Of a DNA stretch of 54,436 bases, positions 43,706 through 52,785 are shown in pieces; the first letter of the stretch is position 1, and the number at the start of each line of letters is the position of its first letter. A program made the translations under genes and the position numbers. The notes beneath the pieces are model-generated. The model saw only the letters and a program-made list of their open reading frames with translations, was not told the DNA's origin and ran no database searches. Source of the DNA: an uncultured bacterium (GTDB lineage: Bacteria > Planctomycetota > Phycisphaerae > Phycisphaerales > SM1A02); contig CAIUGT010000006.1 in assembly GCA_903898755.1 (NCBI GenBank), positions 1 to 54,436 on the forward strand. Reading direction: 5' to 3'.

Positions 43706-44722
43706 ATGACTGTTGAACATGATCCCAATCCAACGCAAGGCTCCATGAGCTTTGGTGATCATTTGGAGGAATTGCGCCGACGCTTGTTGTGGTCCATTGC
43801 CCTACCGATTCCACTTGCAATACTTGCGTTTTCCTACGCCGAAGTCATTCGTGATTTCTTGTGCGCCCCTGCAATTTCCGCGCTCAAGGCGCATGACTTG
43901 CCCGCGCAACTACAAGTACTGAGCCCTATTGAGGCGCTTTCAACGGACATGTATCTCAGCCTGATCACCGCGATCGTGGCCAGTAGTCCTTGGATTTTTT
44001 GGCAAGTGTGGAAATTCATCGAGCCCGGCTTGTACGCCCATGAAAAACGATTTGTGCGTTTTTTAATTCCACTCAGCTCCCTGCTCACGCTCGCAGGCTT
44101 CTCGCTGCTCTATTTTATTTTAATGCCCATCATGCTTGATGTGCTGGTGAGTTTTGGCAGCGAGTCCCCATCCCTGATTCCCACAAACATGTCGTCCGTC
44201 GAGGCGACCACCCCCACGCCGAACGCGTTCACCATTCCAATACTTTCAGAAACTCCAAGTCATGTTGTGATTGGACAAATGTGGATGACGCCCGATCACA
44301 AACTTGTAGTTGCCGCGCCACACGACGCAACAGGCATTGAACTATTCACGGTGCCATTGATGCACGCCACGAGGCTGGCGCAACAATTTCGGCTGGCTGA
44401 CTACCTTGATTTCACACTGACATTCATCTTGGGAACATGCGTCGCATTTCAAGCGCCGCTCATTGTTCTGCTGCTGGGATGGATTGGCGTGCTTGACGTG
44501 CAATCGCTAGGGAAATTTCGCCGCTACGCTATTTTTCTGGCTCTTTTATTGTCAGCCATCATCACCCCTACAGGCGATCCAATTTCTCTCTTCATTATGT
44601 TTGTGCCGCTGTACTTGCTTTATGAGTTGGGAATTATTTTGTTACGCATAGCTCCACCGCACGCCGTTGCCGGCGGAGAAGTATCCAAACGCTTCACTCG
44701 ACTCTTTCGCGGAGAGCGTTAA
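43706..44722 (+). CDS. tatC: Twin-arginine translocase subunit TatC with periplasmic insertion
   Basis: Membrane receptor of the Tat system, which exports folded proteins such as ActB here. The 338-aa protein has the cytoplasmic signal-binding start SFGDHLEELRRRLLWS, six TM segments, and ITPTGDPISLF near the end. It is longer than the usual about 250 aa because of about 85 extra residues (about 145-230, SVEATTPTPNAFTIPILSET onward) in a periplasmic loop. tatA is not in the window. It shares one base with tadA (TAATG). Confidence 0.93.
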   Translation: MTVEHDPNPTQGSMSFGDHLEELRRRLLWSIALPIPLAILAFSYAEVIRDFLCAPAISALKAHDLPAQLQVLSPIEALSTDMYLSLITAIVASSPWIFWQVWKFIEPGLYAHEKRFVRFLIPLSSLLTLAGFSLLYFILMPIMLDVLVSFGSESPSLIPTNMSSVEATTPTPNAFTIPILSETPSHVVIGQMWMTPDHKLVVAAPHDATGIELFTVPLMHATRLAQQFRLADYLDFTLTFILGTCVAFQAPLIVLLLGWIGVLDVQSLGKFRRYAIFLALLLSAIITPTGDPISLFIMFVPLYLLYELGIILLRIAPPHAVAGGEVSKRFTRLFRGER

Positions 44723-45270
44723 TGCGCTCGAGCAAATGGTCGCGAAAGCGATGCAGAATTGCCGCAACGCTGGCCTTGCACAAACGAAAACACGATTGGC
44801 TTTCGCGCATCGACCTTGAAATGATGAGCCGCGCACTGCACCTAGCGCGCGTCGCTGGCGTAAGTGGTGAAATTCCGGTGGCGGCCATTGTGTACCGCGG
44901 CAAAGAAATTATTTCACAAGCCGCGAATGACCGCGAAGCCTCTAATGATCCCGCTGGTCACGCGGAACTTGTTGCGCTTCGACTGGCAGGCGCCAAACTT
45001 GGCCGCTGGCGTCTTCATGATTGCCGTTTAGCCGTGACGCTTGAACCCTGCCCCATGTGCGCTGGAGCAATTGTGAACTCTCGATTGGAAGCTTTGTTGT
45101 TTGGGGCTAGCGACCCAAAGGCCGGCGCGGTGGGTTCGCTCTATCACATTCCACAAGACACTCGCCTCAATCACAGACTTCCTTGTGCTGGCGGGGTTTA
45201 CAAACAAGAAGCAGCTGGACTTCTTAAAAATTTCTTTGCCCGCCGGCGTATTGCGAAGCGCCCCACTTAG
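44722..45270 (+). CDS. tadA: tRNA-specific adenosine deaminase
   Basis: Makes inosine at the wobble base of tRNA-Arg(ACG). The 182-aa protein has the zinc deaminase motifs HAE (NDPAGHAELVALRLAG) and PCPMCAGAIVNSRL, plus GASDPKAGAVGSLY. A Lys/Arg-rich N-terminal stretch of about 34 residues precedes the normal family start near MMSRALHLARVAG, so the true start may be at 44821; the TAATG junction with tatC favours 44722. It could in principle be another nucleoside deaminase, but spacing and motifs fit TadA. Confidence 0.88.
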   Translation: MRSSKWSRKRCRIAATLALHKRKHDWLSRIDLEMMSRALHLARVAGVSGEIPVAAIVYRGKEIISQAANDREASNDPAGHAELVALRLAGAKLGRWRLHDCRLAVTLEPCPMCAGAIVNSRLEALLFGASDPKAGAVGSLYHIPQDTRLNHRLPCAGGVYKQEAAGLLKNFFARRRIAKRPT

Positions 45271-45472
45271 GTTATAGGCGGACAAAGCCTTGGAATTTAC
45301 GCAAATTCATACAAAATCAAGGGAACTCGTTTTTGATTCCTGCGGATGAATCATAGGTTGAATGCAGTTGCTATTTGCTCAGGTTCCGTCACAAGACTGA
45401 TCTTGGGTGGATCAATCAACTCGTTCACCGTCTGAAGAAATGTTGGAAATCTAAGAGAGGAAAAGGTTCGCG

Positions 45473-46753
45473 ATGTTTATTTTTAACAGTATGAGGCAGG
45501 AAAAAGGCTTGTGCGCCATCGTTGCGCTGAGACCCTTCATTCAATCCGTGGCGGCCATTGGATTCACCACAACAATGGCCTGTGCGAGCGGAGTAACCCC
45601 TACAAATATTTCCCTGCTGGACAATGGCACCCCAACAATTTCTGTGTCTGGAGTTTTCAAATCCAATATTGGAATGAACTCGGTCACGCTTGGAGAAAAA
45701 ACATTTCAACTCAAGGGCGCGGACTTTCATTCACCCGTTGCTGTGAAACTATTCGCGCAATCCAATAAAGATGCGCAAAAATTTGACTCCGTTGCAGACT
45801 CCGCCATTGGTGCGGATCACGGCGCGTTTCAATTCGCTTTAAGCCAAGATATCAATCAAGTTCCAGGCATGACCGCCCTTGATGTCACACAATCATCTGA
45901 CTTTGGCCGAATGATTGCGCCAACTGGAAATCGCGCCACTCGAACTCAAGTTTTCTTGTCCCTCCCAGAGCGCGACAACAACCCGCTTGCCGATGACAAA
46001 ACACCAGAACTCATTTTAATGGGCGCCGTTCCCAACGGAACAATTCAAATCACCCCAATTCTGGCGGGCAATGCTGAAATTCCAGAGTCCCTCATCTTTG
46101 GTCGCACGCTTGAATTAAATCCAACCGACATGGCCAAAGGAATGACTGGACTTTCAATCATTCCCCAAAGCGCTTCAAGCCCGCAGAGAATGTGCGTTGT
46201 TGGTCTTGATCTATCCGGCGATTTGAAAGTTGAGGCCAATGACAAAGTTGTGGGCTACCAACTGGAATGTCCCGCGGGTTCAACCACTGCGATTAAATTA
46301 ATGTCAGTTGGAGCGCAAGAGTCAATTGTGTACGCCAGCGACGCTCCGTCGTTGGACATGATTGCATTGGGTTCAATAAACGACTTAGAAACTTCTTCGT
46401 ATGTCACTTATGCGCAGGCTGCCGCCCCAATTTCTTCTAGTATTTCCGGTCCTTCAATTAGTCCGTTTGGAATTGAGCCCCCACTGCTAGCAGACGATGC
46501 ACCATTGATTTCACAAGTCATTGGTCCAATTTTCAATTTCCCACAAAACGGGGTTGAGAGTCCGTTGCCAGAACCTGGATACAACGTAGCAAGCCCGAGC
46601 AATTCGTCATTGCAATCTTATGATGATGGTGGCGCCAACCCAGCGGATTATCCACCACCACTATACGAAGTGCCAACCCCTGGAGCGATTGCTCTTTTAG
46701 GAATGGCGGCGGGATTCATGGCGCGTCGAAGAAACACACGAACTCAAGGCTGA
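45473..46753 (+). CDS. Exported protein with PEP-CTERM-like (PTP) sorting tail
   Basis: A 426-aa protein with an N-terminal hydrophobic export signal (about residues 15-38) and a C-terminal sorting tail: VPTPGAIALLGMAAGFMARRR, that is a short motif, a hydrophobic helix and a basic end. This matches PEP-CTERM architecture, with PTP in place of PEP. The middle is beta-rich with Pro/Ser-rich linkers toward the end. No catalytic motif is seen. The start at 45473 has AAAGG 6 bases upstream. Family function: cell surface or exopolysaccharide-linked proteins. Confidence 0.78.
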   Translation: MFIFNSMRQEKGLCAIVALRPFIQSVAAIGFTTTMACASGVTPTNISLLDNGTPTISVSGVFKSNIGMNSVTLGEKTFQLKGADFHSPVAVKLFAQSNKDAQKFDSVADSAIGADHGAFQFALSQDINQVPGMTALDVTQSSDFGRMIAPTGNRATRTQVFLSLPERDNNPLADDKTPELILMGAVPNGTIQITPILAGNAEIPESLIFGRTLELNPTDMAKGMTGLSIIPQSASSPQRMCVVGLDLSGDLKVEANDKVVGYQLECPAGSTTAIKLMSVGAQESIVYASDAPSLDMIALGSINDLETSSYVTYAQAAAPISSSISGPSISPFGIEPPLLADDAPLISQVIGPIFNFPQNGVESPLPEPGYNVASPSNSSLQSYDDGGANPADYPPPLYEVPTPGAIALLGMAAGFMARRRNTRTQG

Positions 46754-46846
46754 CTCAATTGACAGAATGCGATTGCTGCTAGTAGAAGGCCATTGAATAT
46801 CGCCGCGAAATTGGCGTGAAAAACACTTTCGCAGAGGAAATTATTT

Positions 46847-48145
46847 TTATAAATTGTCTTGAACAATTGCGCCACCAAATAATTCCTGCAACACGCTTGT
46901 GGCGTACGCGCCCTTGGGAAGATCAAATGCAACGCGTACAAAATTTCCGTGTTCGTCCACGCCCGCTTCCGCTTGCGGATGTGTAAGCGAAATGCGCAAC
47001 GGCCTGCGCGAACCAGAAGGTTCGAAATGTGGATCAAGAAAATATTGCTGAGTGAGTGCGAATTGAGCGATGGCATTGAGTTCACTCGCCAATACGGCAT
47101 CTTCACCCCACATGACTCCAGGACCAGCCAGTGGAGCGCTTGGTGAAATTTCAAATGTGTTCAGGCGTGCGTGTAATGCGGAAGCCTCTTGCGCATTGTC
47201 AAGCATGAGTTGCGTGACTCGAAATATTGCGCCACCTTCATGTAAGAAAGCTAGATCGCCTGCAATAAACCGGTCGAATGTCTTGGCGTGCAAGCGTTGA
47301 TCAAGCACGGTATTGAATATGGCGGACTGCAATGCGCAAATCCAAAAGTCGCGCATTTGCGGCTTGATGGCTTTCACCGCGGCCTTTGCAGTCGCTCCTT
47401 CAGACAAGGCCTTCAATGCGGCGCGCTCAGCAAGATCGGACTGTGCCCAATGCGCAATCGCCGCCCTAAATTCATTCTTGTGAAAAGTGTCGCGGCGATC
47501 TTGCTGCCACTCTGGAAATGGAGTGCCCGTTGCGCCCAGCAATTCATTTAGAAAACCTTGCCAGTCTTGCAACACAAGCAAGCGCCCAAGAACGTGGCCA
47601 TTCAATCGATATCCAAATCTCTGCGGACCAAACGCGTTTGGAACGCCGCTCTGTGACAAGCGATACAGGTCGCGGTGAATTCGTGGGATGCACGCGGGTT
47701 CAATATTGCGCACGCGAATGGCGAAGCGATTGCCACGAAGCTGTCCAACACGCAATTTGGCTTGATGGCGTTTGGTCCAAAGAATGTGCACATGAGGATG
47801 TTCCAAGGGCTGCGGATCAGGCTGGCCGGGAAGATGGATGGAGAGCGATTGCTGCGCAACCGAATGCTTGTCCTTCATGCCCGCGTAGCCAATGGCGCGC
47901 GGCGAAACACCACAATGGCGCGCGACAATGTCAATGAGTTCATCATGGCGAATTCCAATTTTCTGAATTCCCAAATGCAAATGCTCGCCTTCGCCGGTGA
48001 GATCGTAGAGCGGAAGCTCTTCCACCAAAAAATCTTCAGGACGCAATTTAATTGTGCCGGAAAGTGGCGCGGCTTGTAGCAGAGAGCGTTGACATAATGG
48101 CGCGGGAAGGGATTCACGCGGCGCGCTAGAAGGTGAATCATTCAT
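46847..48145 (-). CDS. truD: tRNA pseudouridine(13) synthase TruD
   Basis: Makes pseudouridine 13 in tRNA. The 432-aa protein has the TruD core: PEDFLVEELPLYDLTGEGEH, catalytic Asp in GYAGMKDKHSVAQQ, the NRFAIRVRN segment, GVPNAFGPQRFGY, then the TRUD insertion domain and HEGGAIFRV. The start MNDSPSS (48145) is chosen; a longer frame to 48295 is unlikely because no family homology precedes it. Confidence 0.92.
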   Translation of the reverse strand: MNDSPSSAPRESLPAPLCQRSLLQAAPLSGTIKLRPEDFLVEELPLYDLTGEGEHLHLGIQKIGIRHDELIDIVARHCGVSPRAIGYAGMKDKHSVAQQSLSIHLPGQPDPQPLEHPHVHILWTKRHQAKLRVGQLRGNRFAIRVRNIEPACIPRIHRDLYRLSQSGVPNAFGPQRFGYRLNGHVLGRLLVLQDWQGFLNELLGATGTPFPEWQQDRRDTFHKNEFRAAIAHWAQSDLAERAALKALSEGATAKAAVKAIKPQMRDFWICALQSAIFNTVLDQRLHAKTFDRFIAGDLAFLHEGGAIFRVTQLMLDNAQEASALHARLNTFEISPSAPLAGPGVMWGEDAVLASELNAIAQFALTQQYFLDPHFEPSGSRRPLRISLTHPQAEAGVDEHGNFVRVAFDLPKGAYATSVLQELFGGAIVQDNL

Positions 48146-48227
48146 GTCGATACTCCGTGCGACAAATACAAGGCATGCGGCGGCTTGAATAAGGCATGGG
48201 AAACCGAGGGTGCTTGGAAATGAAAAT

Positions 48228-48905
48228 TCACGGCAACACTCCATGGGTTGCCAAAGCGCTTCGAATCTGTGGAACGGTTTCACTGCGCGCATCAATCAAT
48301 ATGGCGCGCCACCCGGCTTGCGTAGCCGCGGCGATATTTTCCGCGAGATCGTCGAAATAAAGAATGTCCACCGGACGCGCGTGGGTGGCGCTCTCAAATG
48401 CGCGGAAAATGTCTTGATTTGGCTTCTCCAATTGAAACAAGTGCGAAGCGTGGCGATGCTGAATTGCGGTAAAAGCTGAAATGTCGCGCATGATTTTCCA
48501 ATGTTGGTGATTGGTATTTGAAAGGCACGCCGTTGAAATGCCACGCGCTTTCAAATCCTGCAAAAGTTGCTCAGCGCCATCGTAAGCGCCAACAATCACC
48601 GAGTGATGAATGCGGGCCACATCCTGAGCGCTGACCAAATCCTGGGTCAAGTCGCTCACTCCCTTGCAAAAATCTTCATGCGAAAGAATGCCACGCTGAT
48701 GCGCTGAAACAAGTTTTCGAAAATCATCCGCGCGGTACTGAGTGGGATCAAGAATTGGAAGGCGCGCCAAGTCATGCGCTGGATTATTGGAGACAAGAAC
48801 ACCCGCCGCCGCTGCCGCGTGTTGCCAAGAATGGTGAATGCGAATAATCACTCCACCAAGATCAAACACAACCCAAGAAATGGTGAAGGAGGTTTGCGTT
48901 GTCAC
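48228..48905 (-). CDS. HAD-superfamily hydrolase (YihX-like)
   Basis: A 225-aa haloacid dehalogenase-type phosphatase. Motif I is FDLGGVI with the nucleophile Asp and Gly-Gly where many members have a second Asp, as in YihX-type phosphatases. Motif II is CLSNTN, motif III Lys in LEKPNQDIF, and motif IV is YFDDLAENI. The substrate is unknown. It begins with GTG immediately after the stop of the upstream gene (TGA GTG), which implies translational coupling with the BFN-family gene. Confidence 0.88.
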   Translation of the reverse strand: MTTQTSFTISWVVFDLGGVIIRIHHSWQHAAAAAGVLVSNNPAHDLARLPILDPTQYRADDFRKLVSAHQRGILSHEDFCKGVSDLTQDLVSAQDVARIHHSVIVGAYDGAEQLLQDLKARGISTACLSNTNHQHWKIMRDISAFTAIQHRHASHLFQLEKPNQDIFRAFESATHARPVDILYFDDLAENIAAATQAGWRAILIDARSETVPQIRSALATHGVLP

Positions 48906-49394
48906 TCACAAATTCTCGTCTTCGTCATCATCTTGATCGTCGTCTTCATCTTCCATGTCGGCGCTGATCTCCGGCACTGAATTGATGCCGGCTGCGGCTT
49001 GAGCGCTGGCTGCTTCCAACACTTCCTCGGCCACAGAAATTGGAATGCTCTTGGCAATTCCAAGCGCGATGGCGTCGGATGGACGCGAATCAATCTCAAT
49101 CTCTTGACCATCCTTGGAAATAATCAGGCGCGCGAAATAGGTCCCTTGCGAAAAACTGGTGATTTCAATTCGCAACAACTCACCGCCAAGCGCCTGAATT
49201 GTGTTCGCCAATAAATCATGGGTCTGCGGACGTGAAATTTCAATGCCCTTCAAGCGACGCTCAATCGCGGACGCTTCCGGCAGACCAATCACAATTGGAA
49301 ATGCGCGCGTGCCGCCCACTTCGGAAAGCTCAATGATTTGCATATCCGTCATTTCACGAATGAAAATTCGAGAGAGTTGCATTGGAATATTCAT
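48906..49394 (-). CDS. Bifunctional nuclease (DUF151) family protein
   Basis: A 162-aa protein of the BFN/DUF151 family: AFPIVIGLPEASAIERRLKG, SRPQTHDLLANTIQALGG and DSRPSDAIALGIAKSIPI are its hallmark segments. Some members have DNase/RNase activity. The C-terminus is a highly acidic tail (MEDEDDDQDDDEDENL). The start at 49394 has GGAG 7 bases upstream; the frame extension to 49466 lacks one. It diverges from metK. Confidence 0.9.
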   Translation of the reverse strand: MNIPMQLSRIFIREMTDMQIIELSEVGGTRAFPIVIGLPEASAIERRLKGIEISRPQTHDLLANTIQALGGELLRIEITSFSQGTYFARLIISKDGQEIEIDSRPSDAIALGIAKSIPISVAEEVLEAASAQAAAGINSVPEISADMEDEDDDQDDDEDENL

Positions 49395-49514
49395 GGTGGT
49401 CTCCGATTCACAGTGTAGGACGCCCCAAGCGTTCAAGGGATCGCTACCATAGTCCGCTTCATTCACACGGTCATTTCAAACACTTTCAATAACACTTCAC
49501 ACAAGGAAACTGGA

Positions 49515-50723
49515 ATGTCATCAAAGCATCTTTTCACAAGCGAGTCAGTGTCGATGGGCCACCCGGACAAACTAGCTGACCAAATTTCGGACGCCATTCT
49601 TGACGCCATGCTTGCTCAAGATCCAAAGAGCCGCGTGGCGTGTGAAACGCTTGTGACCACCGGCTTGTGTGTTGTCGCCGGCGAAGTGACCACGACGGGC
49701 TGGGTTGATATTCCGGGCGTTGTGCGCAGCACCGTGCTGAAGGCCGGCTACGACGATGCCGACAAGGGATTTGATGGCCGCAGTTGCGGCGTCAGTGTTG
49801 CGCTGGGCAAACAAAGTCCAGACATTGCGCGCGGCGTGAACACGAAAAATTCCAAGAGCAAAAAGAAAAAGGCGCAAGGCGCCGGTGATCAAGGAATGAT
49901 GTTTGGATTTGCATGCAGCGAAACCGCGGAACTCATGCCGCTGCCAATTCAAATGGCCCATGATTTAGTTCGTCGCCAAGCCAATATCCGCGAGAAATGC
50001 GTGATTGAAGGCTTGCGCCCCGATGCCAAAAGCCAAGTGACTGTGGAATACGACGGACTCATTCCAACGCGCATTGACACGGTGGTTCTGTCCACACAAC
50101 ACGCGCCAATGTGGAACGAGAAGCAAGATCGACTGAAGCAAGAAGTGATTCAACACATCATCAAGCCGTCACTTGGTCGTTGGTGGAACAACAACATTCG
50201 CGTGTTTGTGAATCCAACAGGCCGCTTTGAAATTGGCGGACCACACGGCGATTGCGGTTTGACTGGGCGCAAAATTATCGTGGACACATATGGCGGACGT
50301 GGTCGCCACGGTGGCGGCGCTTTCAGCGGCAAGGATCCGAGCAAGGTGGATCGCAGCGCCGCGTACATGGCGCGCCACATGGCAAAGAATATTGTGGCGG
50401 CGAAACTGGCCAACGTGTGTGAAGTCCAACTTTCATACGCGATTGGAGTTGCCGAACCTGTAAGCGTGCATATTGACACGCAAGGAACGGGCACAATTGC
50501 CGACTCGCAAATATCCAAGTTAGTTCAAAGTTTCTTTGATCTGACTCCTGCGGGCATCATCAAGCACTTGGATTTGCTCAAGCCCATCTATACGCCAACC
50601 GCGGCGCACGGCCACTTTGGTCGCAAGCCTGGCGAAGGCGGCAAGGGCACATTTACTTGGGAAAAAACCGAGGACGCTCCCGCTCTTGCAAAGGCCGCGC
50701 AACGATTGCGGTCCAAGCGTTGA
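49515..50723 (+). CDS. metK: S-adenosylmethionine synthetase
   Basis: Makes S-adenosylmethionine from ATP and methionine. The 402-aa protein starts with [20 protein letters not shown], has [12 protein letters not shown] (the signature loop) and [20 protein letters not shown] Lys-rich stretch ([12 protein letters not shown]) sits in the mobile loop before GAGDQG, a common insertion place. An AGGA lies upstream of 49515. No SAM riboswitch was recognised in the 120-base leader. Its stop shares bases with the start of the small ORF (TGATG). Confidence 0.96.
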   Translation: MSSKHLFTSESVSMGHPDKLADQISDAILDAMLAQDPKSRVACETLVTTGLCVVAGEVTTTGWVDIPGVVRSTVLKAGYDDADKGFDGRSCGVSVALGKQSPDIARGVNTKNSKSKKKKAQGAGDQGMMFGFACSETAELMPLPIQMAHDLVRRQANIREKCVIEGLRPDAKSQVTVEYDGLIPTRIDTVVLSTQHAPMWNEKQDRLKQEVIQHIIKPSLGRWWNNNIRVFVNPTGRFEIGGPHGDCGLTGRKIIVDTYGGRGRHGGGAFSGKDPSKVDRSAAYMARHMAKNIVAAKLANVCEVQLSYAIGVAEPVSVHIDTQGTGTIADSQISKLVQSFFDLTPAGIIKHLDLLKPIYTPTAAHGHFGRKPGEGGKGTFTWEKTEDAPALAKAAQRLRSKR

Positions 50724-50920
50724 TGTATTGGTGGATACGCGTGCACGGCGCGCATGCTTGGAATGTGCTGAAGAATTGCGCACGAGTGGCTTCATGTCAC
50801 TTGTTCGATATCCGTGGCGAGTTCTTTCCATGTGCATGTGGACATGAATCATTCCTCGGCGTGCGCGACTTGGTCTTACAAGCGCAAGTTCATGTAAACA
50901 ATAAAGCGAGCCGCGCATGA
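50723..50920 (+). CDS. Small ORF between metK and rsmB, possibly frameshifted zinc-ribbon gene
   Basis: A 65-aa frame starting in a TGATG overlap with metK and ending in an ATGA overlap with rsmB. Overlap at both ends is strong hint of a real gene in an operon. The second half reads RGEFFPCACGHESFLGVRDL. The other frame over its first half encodes RRACLECAEELRTSGFMSLV, which looks more coding-like than [20 protein letters not shown] single frameshift near 50800-50825 would join a CxxC and a CxC knuckle. It may be a real small protein or a broken one. No family is assigned. Confidence 0.5.
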   Translation: MYWWIRVHGAHAWNVLKNCARVASCHLFDIRGEFFPCACGHESFLGVRDLVLQAQVHVNNKASRA

Positions 50921-52263
50921 ATCCTGGACGCGCCGCCGCATATGAACGTATTGCATTGTGCGCCCGCGAGTGGCCGCGTTTTGATTTTAAAATAGATGCC
51001 GCACAAGACAGCGCTATTGAGCCGCGTGATCGCGCACTGGGACGCACCATTGAATTGCAAGTTGTTCGCCGCTGGCTCACGTTGCAAGCGGTGATTGCTC
51101 CATTGCTTGACCGACCGTGGCACACCATTCAGCCTGGCATGCAAGCCGCTCTATTGGGTGGTGCGGCGCAATTATTATTAATGGACCGCGTGCCCGACCA
51201 CGCGGTACTGGATGAAACCGTGGAGTGGGCCAAGACCGCAGTGCGCGTGGGCGCAGGTGGAATGGTCAACGCAATCTTGCGCAAGATTGCAGCGCTGCGC
51301 GTGGAGAAATTATCCGCCGAGGCCTTTGCAAAATTTCCAACGCCGCAGCGCTATCACCTTCCACTTGAAGATGGCGGCGCATGGAGTTTGTCGGAAGATG
51401 TATTCGCAAGTTCCGCACCCGAGCGTTTATCGCAGCAATCAAGCCATCCACTTGAGGTTGTTCTGCGCTGGACCAATCGAATGAGCGTGAAGGACGCGCG
51501 GCGAATTTGCTTTCATGGACTCACCGATCCACCACTTGTTCTGTATGGACTTCCAGCCGATGAACCGGAAACCACCGCGCACGGCGCGCCAGGCGCGCGA
51601 ATTTGGAATGGCTCTCACGCCGCGCTACTTGCGGCGCTGGAAAAATATCCACTGGCTCGCGTGCAAGACGTTGGTAGCGCGCTGGCTGTTTCTCTTTTGG
51701 AAATGTCAGCGCCCAAAATTATTATTGATGCGTGCGCCGGCCGCGGCACCAAAACCTTGCAACTGGCCGCGAAATATCCAGGCGCACAAATCATAGCCAG
51801 CGATCCCGATTTGGACAGGCGCACATCACTTGCCGACGCCGCTCGACGCGCAGGCTTGGCTGGGTTGAACAACATTCAAGTGGTCACCCCGCAAGATATT
51901 GGAAAATGGTTTGGCAAAGCGGACGTGCTTCTGCTTGATGTGCCTTGCTCCAACAGCGGCGTGTTCGCGCGCAGACCAGAGGCGAAATATCGATTCGACT
52001 TGAAGATGATGGATCGTCTAGTTGTGCTGCAGCGAAAAATTGTGGACGATCATCGACCACTGCTCGCTGAAAATGGAACGCTGTTGTACGCCACGTGCAG
52101 TTTGGAGCAAGAGGAGAATGAGCGCATGGCCACTTGGATTTCGCAGCGAATCAAGACGCCTATGCGCCGGAGTGAGCGCAATATTCCCCAAGGATTGCCT
52201 GGGGAAACCCCAACAATGTGGCAAGATGGGGCTTTCGCGGCAATCTTCACAATTCACGGATAA
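50917..52263 (+). CDS. rsmB: 16S rRNA m5C967 methyltransferase
   Basis: Methylates C967 of 16S rRNA with SAM. The 448-aa protein has an N-terminal NusB-like RNA-binding domain (about residues 1-150), then the methyltransferase fold: DACAGRGTKTLQLAA (SAM loop), SDPDLDRRTSL, motif IV Cys in LDVPCSNSGVF, and the catalytic Cys in YATCSLEQEENE. Note PCSNSG where PCSxTG is usual. The ATGA overlap with the small ORF and the metK location fit a SAM-linked operon. It might be RsmF-like, but the NusB part favours RsmB. Confidence 0.92.
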   Translation: MNPGRAAAYERIALCAREWPRFDFKIDAAQDSAIEPRDRALGRTIELQVVRRWLTLQAVIAPLLDRPWHTIQPGMQAALLGGAAQLLLMDRVPDHAVLDETVEWAKTAVRVGAGGMVNAILRKIAALRVEKLSAEAFAKFPTPQRYHLPLEDGGAWSLSEDVFASSAPERLSQQSSHPLEVVLRWTNRMSVKDARRICFHGLTDPPLVLYGLPADEPETTAHGAPGARIWNGSHAALLAALEKYPLARVQDVGSALAVSLLEMSAPKIIIDACAGRGTKTLQLAAKYPGAQIIASDPDLDRRTSLADAARRAGLAGLNNIQVVTPQDIGKWFGKADVLLLDVPCSNSGVFARRPEAKYRFDLKMMDRLVVLQRKIVDDHRPLLAENGTLLYATCSLEQEENERMATWISQRIKTPMRRSERNIPQGLPGETPTMWQDGAFAAIFTIHG

Positions 52264-52320
52264 TTGTTGACCGAATACGGCTTGCTCTTGGTAACATTGA
52301 CCAAATCGCCAGAATTTCCA

Positions 52321-52782
52321 ATGAATGTTCTTGAAGTACTAAATATTGATTGTGTCAAAGTTCCGTTGGTTGCCCACGACAAGCGTGGTGTGATTAGCGA
52401 GTTGGTGGATGCTCTATCAGCATCCGGCGCAGTGACAGATGCCGAAGTGGTGAAGCAAATTGTCTGGCAGCGCGAGTCGCAACGTTCCACCGGTATTGGT
52501 GAGGGTCTTGCATTGCCGCATGGAAAAAGTTCCGCGGTGAAGCGGATTGCTATGGCCATCGGCAAGCCGGCGCAACCCATGGAGTACGACTCGATCGACA
52601 AGAAGCCAGTGCGCTTAATTGTGCTTCTGGTCAGTCCGCCCGAAGCTGTTTCGGAACATATCCAAGCGCTTGGTCGAGTCAGCCGCTTGATGACCAATCC
52701 AGAGTTCCGTGAAAAACTGTATTCGGCCCCAAGCGCTGACGCGTTGTACAGTTTGTTTCGCAAAGCTGAAACCGCGGAGTGA
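52321..52782 (+). CDS. PTS EIIA-type nitrogen regulatory protein (PtsN-like)
   Basis: A 153-aa EIIA domain protein of the mannitol/fructose/Ntr class. The phosphorylated His is in LALPHGKSS, preceded by IVWQRESQRSTGIGEG. LLVSPPEAVSEHIQALGRVS is the typical mid-helix. No EIIB or EIIC is nearby, so a regulatory role is likely. ATG 52321 gives the family N-terminus MNVLEVLN; a TTG at 52264 right after the rsmB stop is an alternative. The dnaJ-like gene follows after 3 bases. Confidence 0.88.
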   Translation: MNVLEVLNIDCVKVPLVAHDKRGVISELVDALSASGAVTDAEVVKQIVWQRESQRSTGIGEGLALPHGKSSAVKRIAMAIGKPAQPMEYDSIDKKPVRLIVLLVSPPEAVSEHIQALGRVSRLMTNPEFREKLYSAPSADALYSLFRKAETAE

Positions 52783-52785
52783 CGC

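Noticed and set aside
49395-49514. SAM riboswitch upstream of metK
   Set aside because: I see no SAM-I/II or SAH core motifs in the 120-base leader.
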